From Fibrobacterota bacterium (GTDB lineage Bacteria; Fibrobacterota; Chitinivibrionia; Chitinivibrionales; Chitinispirillaceae), in assembly GCA_023436205.1 (NCBI GenBank), contig JAEZKC010000068.1:76512-140511 (forward strand): a DNA stretch of 64,000 nt, written 5' to 3'. The position numbers and the translations under genes were made by a program. The notes beneath the pieces are model-generated. The model did no database searches. It was given only the letters and a program-made list of their open reading frames with translations, and was not told the DNA's origin. This document shows, one piece after another, positions 9,009 through 15,646 of the stretch; position 1 is the first letter of the stretch, and every line of letters starts with the position of its first letter.

Positions 9009-9752
9009 ATGAAAGTTATCGTTCCTTTATTGACTGCGCTCATCGCTGCAGGAGCCACTTATTTCTACCTGCAGAGTCAGGCTGCCCCGTCACTGCTTGA
9101 GGCACCTGATAACCGGGTTGAGATTGCACGCCGAACTGTTGAGGTACGGTTGGATGATCTGCAAAAGGATATCAGGACAGCGCTGGATGCATTCGCTGAA
9201 GTTTTACAGTCCGATAGAAATTTTTCAGTGAAACTGGCTCTTGATAAAGAAACCAATGCGCAGGAAGTAACAGAAGCAGCATCCAAATATTTGAAACCTC
9301 TGCGGTTTTCCTTTCTGGATATCACTGATGCATCGGGGACAGTACTTTCCTGCGGTCAATTTCCGGCGAATGTGGGTTCCAATGCAATTGAGAAAATCAA
9401 GGCACTGGAATCAGTTCCCAGGTATTTTAAAGATTCTCATATGGGGCGGTCTGTTCTTTCATTGCAGGCTAAAAAAAGTTTCCAGCTTTTGGAAATACCT
9501 CTGACAGTAACCGGAGGCATAATCATCGATGAGCCGTTTCTCAGGAGACTGGGGGAGTATGCGTCCGCTAAGGTGCTTCTAAAAGAGGGCATGAGTATCA
9601 AAGGCATGTCCAATATTCAGAGTATATCTGAAATTCAGGACGGGAAGATTATCATTAATGATCATGAATACGAAGCTGCATCCATAGATCTTTCGGTTTC
9701 CGATGGGAATGCAAGGTCGCTCATTGTAATACCAGAACATCAGTTTAAATGA
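9009..9752 (+). CDS. Membrane-anchored sensor-like protein coupled to the AEC permease
   Basis: The 247-residue product has one N-terminal membrane segment (VPLLTALIAAGATYFYL, about 4-20), a helical linker, and an extracytoplasmic domain whose middle (LRFSFLDITDASGTVLSCGQFP) resembles the strand pattern of Cache/PAS-like ligand-binding folds. No kinase, methyl-accepting or cyclase output domain follows, so it is a sensor without an output, or a substrate-binding partner. Its stop overlaps the start of the next gene by 4 nt (ATGA), so the two are translationally coupled. The partner is a transporter, which makes a role in regulating or feeding that permease plausible, as inference. GGAG lies 6 nt before the ATG. 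Confidence 0.6.
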   Translation: MKVIVPLLTALIAAGATYFYLQSQAAPSLLEAPDNRVEIARRTVEVRLDDLQKDIRTALDAFAEVLQSDRNFSVKLALDKETNAQEVTEAASKYLKPLRFSFLDITDASGTVLSCGQFPANVGSNAIEKIKALESVPRYFKDSHMGRSVLSLQAKKSFQLLEIPLTVTGGIIIDEPFLRRLGEYASAKVLLKEGMSIKGMSNIQSISEIQDGKIIINDHEYEAASIDLSVSDGNARSLIVIPEHQFK

Positions 9753-10741
9753 TGGACAGTGCCAGAATATTTGAAGTACTTAGAATAACGCTTCCGGTAT
9801 TCGGAGTGATTGGTATCGGGAATTTTCTGTCCAGACGCAATATTATGAATGAGGATCATCAGCGTTTTCTGAATGATCTTGCCTATTACCTTTCACTTCC
9901 CGCCCTAATTTTTGTCGAGCTTGCAAGCCAGCCATTTTATAAGTTGCTGGACAGCGTGCTCATTTTCAGCACACTTATTTCTATTTCCATAATTTTTATT
10001 CTCTACTCCGCCGGCGCACTCATTTTCAGGCTTAAAGGTGGTCTTGCTGCAGCGGTAATATTCGGTACTTACTGGGCTAATGTGACCTATATGGGGTTTC
10101 CTCTGGCTTCGTCGGCTTTTGGCATCGAGCAAGGTTTGGCTAAAGCTGCAATAATCAATGCATTCAGTATACCGGTTTTCGTAGCGGTTTCCTTTATCAT
10201 GATCGGGTTTACTTCTGAACGCGGTCAACGCAACATTGTGGCTTCGGTGAGAAACGCGCTTTTAAATCCTGTAATCCTTGCAGCCCTAACGGGACTGGCT
10301 GTCGCATGGATTATAAGTGCACTTAAGCTCAACAGCAGCTCCGGTTCCGTGCCCCTCCCCCTAAAAGAAGCTGCAATGTCAGCTAAGGCATTCCTGCGGC
10401 TGGTTGGCACAATGGGACTTCCTCTTGCTCTTCTGGCTGTTGGAGGGAAACTGCGTATCAAGGCGATCGGGAGGCATTTTGTGCCACTTTCGTTTACTGT
10501 TCTCGGGAAACTTATACTCTTACCCCTTATAACTATTGCAGTATTTAAACTGCTGTTCCCTGCAGCTGACAAGATGGTAGCCGGGGTGGCGGTTCTTTTA
10601 ATGGCTACGCCGGTTGCGGTGGCCACTTCGGTTGTATCATCCAAATTCAAGGTTGAGGAACAGTTCGTTTCATCACTCCTTGCAGTGAGTACGATTCTGA
10701 GTATCATAACCATCCCGTTGTGGCTGTATTTTATCCTCTGA
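9749..10741 (+). CDS. AEC-family (auxin efflux carrier-like) permease
   Basis: A 330-residue integral membrane protein with about ten hydrophobic segments in two halves. It shows family features: an N-terminal segment ILRITLPVFGVIGIGNFLSRR-like with a Gly-rich loop, YYLSLPALIFVELA (the conserved LP-A-L-I-F block), FGTYWANVTYMGFPL (N-x-x-x-x-G-x-P), LPLALLAVGGKL in the second half, and ATPVAVATSVVSSKF near the end. Bacterial members export or import organic acids such as malonate or malate, driven by ion gradients. The substrate cannot be assigned here. Its start overlaps the stop of the sensor-like gene. Two 41-bp palindromes lie in the 277 bp downstream. Confidence 0.87.
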   Translation: MMDSARIFEVLRITLPVFGVIGIGNFLSRRNIMNEDHQRFLNDLAYYLSLPALIFVELASQPFYKLLDSVLIFSTLISISIIFILYSAGALIFRLKGGLAAAVIFGTYWANVTYMGFPLASSAFGIEQGLAKAAIINAFSIPVFVAVSFIMIGFTSERGQRNIVASVRNALLNPVILAALTGLAVAWIISALKLNSSSGSVPLPLKEAAMSAKAFLRLVGTMGLPLALLAVGGKLRIKAIGRHFVPLSFTVLGKLILLPLITIAVFKLLFPAADKMVAGVAVLLMATPVAVATSVVSSKFKVEEQFVSSLLAVSTILSIITIPLWLYFIL

Positions 10742-10758
10742 TGCGGGGGGATATGCTG

Positions 10759-10800
10759 CCCCGCAGGTGCATCATGGCTTCTTAATAAATCACCTATGGG
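10759..10800 (-). repeat. 41-bp palindromic repeat, copy 1
   Basis: The arms CCCCGCAGGTG and CACCTATGGG flank an asymmetric centre. Read on the minus strand it aligns with the family consensus CCCCGTAGGTGA - about 19 nt - CACCTACGGGG. It lies 17 bp after the AEC gene and could serve as its 3' end hairpin. Confidence 0.8.
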
Positions 10801-10904
10801 CATCAGTCCGGGTGGGGGTTTGAGCGTGTGGTATCGGATGGAGTTCAGGGGCAGGCAATGTTCTTGAAGAGTTTACCACCTTTCTAATTCAATGAGTTAC
10901 GCTA

Positions 10905-10945
10905 CCCCGTAGGTGCATTGTAGAACTCATGAATCACCTGCGGGG
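10905..10945 (-). repeat. 41-bp palindromic repeat, copy 2
   Basis: CCCCGTAGGTG (10905-10915) is mirrored by CACCTGCGGGG (10935-10945). The 11-nt arms pair with one wobble or mismatch. It is in the same intergenic region as copy 1. Confidence 0.85.
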
Positions 10946-11018
10946 CAGTATTTGATCCCGGGCATAATTCTTGCACCCTTTCCTATCAGCAGTTCATTTC
11001 CTTTTCCAGGAGGGTGTC

Positions 11019-11627
11019 ATGAATCATGCCATCTATACAAAAGCAGTTATATTTTCACTACTTTTGATATTTTCCCTATCGGCACAGACTTCGCCATCAC
11101 AGGATGATTCCTCTTCCATTCAAAATCAGCAGCAAGAGTACCCACCTCCAGACACTACTCCTCCCGGACCTGCTCCCGGTATGGAGGAAACAAAGCACCG
11201 AGCAGCTGAATTCACCATTGTGGGATTCGGGCCGGCATCCCTTACCAATATTACTTCAGAAGATCTGGCCTACAGTTTTTACTTCGGACGAATCTGGGAG
11301 GTGAATCCCTATGCCGGTATTCGCACCATGGCGGAAGCTTCCACCGATTTCAGTAACTCAGTCCTTGCCGGGCTTAATCTTGGTTTGAATTTCATACCCT
11401 TTTATGCCGAAGTTTCTCCGTTTCTTGCCGGTGATTTTGGTTTTGGCTACGCCAGAGAAAATGACGAAAACATTTTCGGTTTCAATGCCGGAATATCCGC
11501 CGGTGTCCAGCTCTTCCGCTCTTCTACCGTGCAGATGCTCATTGAAGGCAGGGTAAATGCATTGATTGATGGATGGGAGGATCATTACCCAACCGCCTAT
11601 TCCGCAAGAGTTGGGTTGCTTTTTTAA
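11019..11627 (+). CDS. Probable outer-membrane beta-barrel protein
   Basis: A 202-residue product. The ATG at 11019 lies just behind AGGAGGG and starts a signal peptide (MNHAIYTKAVIFSLLLIFSLSAQ). A Pro/Gln-rich linker (about 24-60, PPPDTTPPGPAPG) precedes alternating amphipathic strands typical of a small barrel: LAYSFYFGRIWEVNPYAGIRT, LAGLNLGLNFIPFYAEVSPFL, AGVQLFRSSTVQMLIEGRV. It ends in Phe (ARVGLLF), which is the usual BAM-recognition ending of outer-membrane proteins. No specific family is recognised. It is followed by a strong terminator, so it is probably monocistronic. Confidence 0.65.
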   Translation: MNHAIYTKAVIFSLLLIFSLSAQTSPSQDDSSSIQNQQQEYPPPDTTPPGPAPGMEETKHRAAEFTIVGFGPASLTNITSEDLAYSFYFGRIWEVNPYAGIRTMAEASTDFSNSVLAGLNLGLNFIPFYAEVSPFLAGDFGFGYARENDENIFGFNAGISAGVQLFRSSTVQMLIEGRVNALIDGWEDHYPTAYSARVGLLF

Positions 11628-11630
11628 ATT

Positions 11631-11660
11631 GAGCCCCGAGAAGCTCTCGGGGTTTCTTTC
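11631..11660 (+). terminator. Intrinsic terminator
   Basis: GAGCCCCGAGA and TCTCGGGGTTTC form a long perfect stem with a 3-nt loop and a T-rich 3' side. A second hairpin (CCCAAC/GTTGGG then TTGCTTTTTT, 11588-11625) overlaps the last codons of the barrel gene, giving a tandem terminator. Confidence 0.8.
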
Positions 11661-11738
11661 TGCCCTTGTAATTATTCCCTTCCGGATGCCGTTTTAAGTA
11701 TAGAACCTTAAACACCCAAACTAAGCCGGAGGTGGTTT

Positions 11739-12515
11739 ATGAAAGACAAACTGAAGAGGGGCGAATCAGCTGCTGTAGAAATGGATCTGAAAGTTTTCAT
11801 GAATCTCATGGTGGTGCTCATTCCCATGCTACTGGTTTCTGCCGAATTCGCCAAAGTATCAGTAATCGATATTAAGCTGCCTCCGGGGGGTAGTCAGCAT
11901 GATAGTGCATCATCCTGGAAACCTCAGGACAATCTCTTGAAACTGACAGCCATCATTACAGATTCAGTATTGACCTTGGGAGCCAAAGGCGGCTTTCTGC
12001 CCAGCATGCACTATAAAGAGTTTCACAAGTACATAACTCGCGGCACTAACGAGGAAATTCTGCTTCCCTTTTATCCTTCGCAAAGAGCGGTTCATCCTGT
12101 AAGTGGAAGAGAACTCCAGGAATCTGAAAAGAGTGAGATTCTGCTTTACAGTTGCACTGAAGCAGGAGAAATTCAGAATGGGCTCTATACTGTTCATGGG
12201 GAACTGCTTCTGGATGCAGATAATAAACCTTTGGGAAAAGTGGAAAAGGGTCAGACTGTAACCGTACTTTCAAATCCAAGGCGTTCGATCAGGGTGGATG
12301 ACCCGAAGGATTATACTTTGAAACCGCTCTCTCTCTATGATGAACTTCAGAACAGACTCATGATGGTTAGAGACCGTTTCAGGGAATCTGAAGATGCTTC
12401 GAACATTACCATAGCAGCGGAGAACAATGTGGCATACGACAAGATTGTGCAGATTATGGATAAAGCTAGAAATGCGGAGTTTTCAAATATAGCAGTAGCG
12501 AAGCTGCGTTCCTAA
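11739..12515 (+). CDS. ExbD/TolR-family biopolymer transport protein, standalone
   Basis: A 258-residue protein with the ExbD layout: a short cytoplasmic tail, one membrane helix (about 17-37, LKVFMNLMVVLIPMLLVSAEF) carrying the VEMDLKVFMNLM pattern whose Asp corresponds to the proton-channel residue, and a periplasmic domain (about 60-258) with paired strands LLKLTAIITDSVLTLGAKGG. ExbD works with ExbB to couple proton flow to TonB-dependent transport or to gliding and secretion motors. No exbB or tonB is adjacent, so it must use a partner encoded elsewhere. The protein is longer than typical ExbD (about 140 residues), and its periplasmic C-terminus is extended. GGAGG precedes the start. Confidence 0.78.
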   Translation: MKDKLKRGESAAVEMDLKVFMNLMVVLIPMLLVSAEFAKVSVIDIKLPPGGSQHDSASSWKPQDNLLKLTAIITDSVLTLGAKGGFLPSMHYKEFHKYITRGTNEEILLPFYPSQRAVHPVSGRELQESEKSEILLYSCTEAGEIQNGLYTVHGELLLDADNKPLGKVEKGQTVTVLSNPRRSIRVDDPKDYTLKPLSLYDELQNRLMMVRDRFRESEDASNITIAAENNVAYDKIVQIMDKARNAEFSNIAVAKLRS

Positions 12516-12523
12516 ATTAAAAA

Positions 12524-12554
12524 GGCCCGGGCGGGAATGATTTCCGCCTGGGCC
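12524..12554. terminator. Convergent (bidirectional) terminator
   Basis: GGCCCGGGCGG and CCGCCTGGGCC form an 11-bp stem with one mismatch. On the minus strand it is followed by TTTTTAATTT, giving a good intrinsic terminator for ispG. On the plus strand it ends the exbD-like gene. Confidence 0.8.
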
Positions 12555-12576
12555 AGCAATTTGTAAGGGGTTTGGA

Positions 12577-13650
12577 TCAGCAGGATTTATTGCCTTCCGA
12601 CCAGATCCTGATTTCTTCCTCAAGCCGGCTCAGAAGCATCTCCTCTTTTACTTTGACAAGCGCTTTCCCTTTGACGAAAATCAATCCCTCCCCTTTGCCT
12701 CCGGCGACACCGATATCGGCATCCTTGGCTTCCCCCGGTCCGTTTACTACACAACCCATTACGGCTACCTTGACAGGTGATTGAAGGCGTGATACCAGAT
12801 CCTCCACCTTAAGAGCCAGACTAGCCACATCAATCTGGGTTCTGCCGCAGGTGGGGCAAGCTATTACGACCGGTCCTTGTAAAAGATCAAGGGATTTAAG
12901 TATTTCCTTGGCTACAAAAATTTCCTGAACTGGGTCTCCGGCAAGCGAAACCCGCAGGGTATCTCCGATTCCCTCGGCAAGGAGCGTTCCCAGACCCACA
13001 GCTGACCGGATTGAACCACTGCGTACTGTGCCCGATTCGGTAATCCCGATATGCTGAGGTACATCACTTTGTTCGGCCAGCGCCCGGCAGGCTTTAACGG
13101 TGGTCAGAACATCACTTGCTTTTATAGATACAATGAGATCTCTGAAATTCTCCTGTTCAAAGAACCGGACGTAGTTGATTGCACTCTCAGCCAATGCCTC
13201 AGGAGTGGGTCCTCCATACTTTTCCAGCAGATTTTTCTCCAGTGATCCGGAATTTACCCCGACACGAATGGGAATTTTTGCCTGACGGGCTGAATGGATT
13301 ACAGCTTTGACTTTTTCCGTACTGCCGATATTACCGGGATTGATGCGGATTTTGTCTGCACCGGCCTCAATGGCGCCGATGGCCAGCCGATAGTCGAAAT
13401 GGATATCCGCCACTAAGGGAAGGTCTGTCTGGTTCCTAATGCTCCTGAATGCTTCGACAGCTTCTGAATCGGGAACCGCGATTCGTACGATTTGGCAACC
13501 GGCACTTTTTAACTGTTCAATTTGGAGCAGTGTGTTCTCTACATCACCGGCTCGGGTATTTGTCATAGACTGAATTACAATCTGATTGCCATTGCCTATC
13601 GGCAGATGTCTGACTTTAACTTCTCGGGTCTTTTTTCTTGAAAATTGCAT
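12577..13650 (-). CDS. ispG: 4-hydroxy-3-methylbut-2-enyl diphosphate synthase (flavodoxin/ferredoxin)
   Basis: The 357-residue product is IspG/GcpE of the MEP isoprenoid pathway. It reductively opens the cyclic diphosphate MEcPP to HMBPP using a [4Fe-4S] cluster. The TIM-barrel half has VRHLPIGNGNQIVIQSMTNT, ADIHFDYRLAI, KIRINPGNIGS and RVGVNSGSL. The C-terminal cluster domain has CPTCGR and MGCVVNGPGEA, giving three Cys ligands, plus the late Glu. The length matches the short bacterial type without the plant insert. The ATG at 13650 is preferred over the TTG at 13674. It is monocistronic and convergent with the exbD-like gene. Confidence 0.96.
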   Translation of the reverse strand: MQFSRKKTREVKVRHLPIGNGNQIVIQSMTNTRAGDVENTLLQIEQLKSAGCQIVRIAVPDSEAVEAFRSIRNQTDLPLVADIHFDYRLAIGAIEAGADKIRINPGNIGSTEKVKAVIHSARQAKIPIRVGVNSGSLEKNLLEKYGGPTPEALAESAINYVRFFEQENFRDLIVSIKASDVLTTVKACRALAEQSDVPQHIGITESGTVRSGSIRSAVGLGTLLAEGIGDTLRVSLAGDPVQEIFVAKEILKSLDLLQGPVVIACPTCGRTQIDVASLALKVEDLVSRLQSPVKVAVMGCVVNGPGEAKDADIGVAGGKGEGLIFVKGKALVKVKEEMLLSRLEEEIRIWSEGNKSC

Positions 13651-13672
13651 CAATTTACCGTTCTGTAAAAGC

Positions 13673-13705
13673 AAAAAACTGAGGGTCCCCTGCCGATACA
13701 GGGAA
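13673..13705 (-). terminator. Terminator downstream of the LPP20/FlgT-like gene
   Basis: On the minus strand TTCCCTG pairs with CAGGGGA around a short loop, and CAGTTTTTTG follows. It separates the 378-residue gene from ispG. Confidence 0.6.
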
Positions 13706-13734
13706 TTTGTAATATTGAATTATCAATTTAATTG

Positions 13735-14871
13735 TTATATACCATCCGCTTCTAACTCGATATCTGATCCGTTCAGTCCAGTCACAGCCAGAGTGCCTGC
13801 GTTCACTTTAGCGCCGTCTGCTCTGGTACCGAACCCGTTGGCATTTCCTTTATACTGCACGTCCACTTTGAGCATCTTGCTTTTCCCGTCCCAGGATCTT
13901 TCCCGAGCCGCACTTACCCCCGCCATTGCACCGATAGCTGCAACTATAGCGTTTTTGGCTTTAAATGTGCCCACATTACTAACACTTACGTTGAGCGAAA
14001 CTCCATTATTGAGTTGATTGGACCAATCCTTCATAATCGCATCGATCAACTTACCGCAGGCTGCATCTGAAGCTTTTTCGATAGCCTGGTTGCCGGCGAT
14101 CATGGGGTTGATGTGCACTTTTGCCGCTCTTCCATTTTCAGTGGCGATGATTCTTCCGTTGGAGCAGTTGATTGCCCGCAGAGACACTTCACCCTGTACG
14201 GAAGTCATTCCCCCAAGATTAACGGTCATATTCTCAGCTTTTCTGCTGATTGCAGTTCCCAGGATAACCACTTCAGCTCCGTATTGAGCTCCGATGGACG
14301 CGGCCTCAGCAACATTGCCGTCCAGAAGCGCCATCTGTTGTTTTGATGACTTGATAGTAGCTACGACACTGGGATCCACAAGTTCGAATCCATAAGGGTC
14401 CTTGAGAAACTTAATAAGAGCTGTTTCGGAGGTTTGATTTGTGGGCAGATGATCTCCGATGTTGTTTTCATCGATGATCACCATGACCTTTGGCTTGTCC
14501 ATGGATTCCAGAAGAATCTGAAAAGCTGCAAGATCATCACGCATGGAACTCTTTGATAACCATGCTTTGATCTTAATCTCAAGTCCCCCTTCCGGGGTTT
14601 TGGCTTCCTTTATTATTTCGTACTTTTTGACATTACCAGTAGTTTTTGTGATGATCTGATCCCTTTTGAGCATGAAATTTTCTATTTCAGTCTGGGAAAT
14701 GAGCACAGTGCCGATTCCTTTTTCCACTGCATCCCGTTTGGCGGCAATGAGAGCTTCATTGCGGTTCATGCCGAAGCCGATTCCTTCAGTGACAAAACTG
14801 TCCTGATTCTGACTGTAGGCACTACATAGAAACAGAGACAGAAATGCGAATACAACCAGGTGCTTATACAT
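13735..14871 (-). CDS. LPP20/FlgT-like secreted protein
   Basis: A 378-residue exported protein, with GGAGG before the ATG and signal peptide MYKHLVVFAFLSLFLCSAYSQ. The first 90 residues after the signal have the LPP20/FlgT N-terminal pattern: a Gly-rich turn, then ALIAAKRDAVEKGIGTVLIS, a helix full of Ala/Lys that turns up in envelope proteins and flagellar FlgT. A middle domain (about 115-270) has DKPKVMVIIDENN and AQYGAEVVILGTAISR, the curli-assembly CsgG-like pattern of a nucleotide-free Rossmann-like fold. The C-terminus is a beta-rich repeat of that. No flagellar genes are nearby. Role in envelope assembly is inference. Confidence 0.65.
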   Translation of the reverse strand: MYKHLVVFAFLSLFLCSAYSQNQDSFVTEGIGFGMNRNEALIAAKRDAVEKGIGTVLISQTEIENFMLKRDQIITKTTGNVKKYEIIKEAKTPEGGLEIKIKAWLSKSSMRDDLAAFQILLESMDKPKVMVIIDENNIGDHLPTNQTSETALIKFLKDPYGFELVDPSVVATIKSSKQQMALLDGNVAEAASIGAQYGAEVVILGTAISRKAENMTVNLGGMTSVQGEVSLRAINCSNGRIIATENGRAAKVHINPMIAGNQAIEKASDAACGKLIDAIMKDWSNQLNNGVSLNVSVSNVGTFKAKNAIVAAIGAMAGVSAARERSWDGKSKMLKVDVQYKGNANGFGTRADGAKVNAGTLAVTGLNGSDIELEADGI

Positions 14872-15032
14872 ATTTCCTCCAGAGTGGTGGGGTATTAGAT
14901 GTCACTTTAGAATAGACGAATAGAAATATACAAAGAGACATTAGTTAACTGAAAAAAAGGTTTATTTGTATTAAGTAGTATATCATAGTAAATCTAAAAG
15001 GTCAGTGATTTTGATCACGAGACAGTCTGGTG

Positions 15033-15073
15033 CCCCGTAGGTGACTTATAAAACCCATGTTGCACCTCTGGGG
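15033..15073 (+). repeat. 41-bp palindromic repeat, copy 3
   Basis: CCCCGTAGGTG (15033-15043) and CACCTCTGGGG (15063-15073) flank a centre CTTATAAAACCCATGTTG-like that matches copies 5 and 7 in the same orientation. It lies in the 290-bp region between the LPP20-like gene and the small barrel gene. Apart from this copy that region shows nothing. Confidence 0.85.
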
Positions 15074-15162
15074 AACGTAACTCATTGATTTTTCTAAATT
15101 CTGTTACTTCTATAAAGGTATAAACCTTGCTTATATCAAATAGTATCAGCAAGGAGATGGCT

Positions 15163-15624
15163 ATGCGTAAAATTATTCCCCTGTTCATTTTGGTTTTTTC
15201 TTCCCTGCTTCCTGCTCAGGATATCCCGAAATTTGAACTTGGGGCGATCCTGGGGGTAGAAACCGGGCTGAGTGCCAAATACTGGTATACCCCAAGGACT
15301 GCTCTAGATGCTGCAGTGGCCTGGGCTTTCGGTGATGTGGGAATGTTTTCTGTGCATGGTGATTACCTCGTACACTCAAACTTTTTTAATTTTTACAATG
15401 GCGATCTTGCTTTGTACACCGGAGTGGGGTCGCGGGTAAGAATAAGTGACGACTGGTTTGTAAAAGCAAGAATACCGTTTGGCACCGAATACCTCTTCCC
15501 CAATCAGCCGCTGAGCATGTTTGCGGAGATTGTCCCCGGTGTGGAAGTGCTTCCTGAAACGGTATTCAGGTTGGGCGGGGGAATCGGAGTGCGGGTGACC
15601 TTAGGAAAGGTAAATAGCAGATAG
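15163..15624 (+). CDS. Small secreted, probable outer-membrane beta-barrel protein
   Basis: A 153-residue protein starting at the third in-frame ATG, which is 6 nt after AAGGAG. Signal peptide MRKIIPLFILVFSSLLPAQ. The rest is a series of short amphipathic strands with Gly turns (GAILGVETGLSAKYWY, LDAAVAWAFGDVGMFSVHGDYL, LYTGVGSRVRI), ending in VRVTLGKVNSR. It resembles the BAPKO_0422/DUF3996-like small barrels of spirochaetes and FCB bacteria, without certainty. Its stop is immediately followed by a hairpin shared with the convergent polysaccharide-export gene. Confidence 0.6.
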   Translation: MRKIIPLFILVFSSLLPAQDIPKFELGAILGVETGLSAKYWYTPRTALDAAVAWAFGDVGMFSVHGDYLVHSNFFNFYNGDLALYTGVGSRVRISDDWFVKARIPFGTEYLFPNQPLSMFAEIVPGVEVLPETVFRLGGGIGVRVTLGKVNSR

Positions 15625-15646
15625 GAAGGGAGTATTCCCTTCCCTA
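15623..15646. terminator. Bidirectional terminator hairpin overlapping two stop codons
   Basis: GGAAGGGA (15624-15631) pairs with TCCCTTCC (15636-15643). The stop of the plus-strand barrel gene and that of the minus-strand SLBB gene both touch the stem, leaving no spacer between two convergent genes. Confidence 0.65.
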
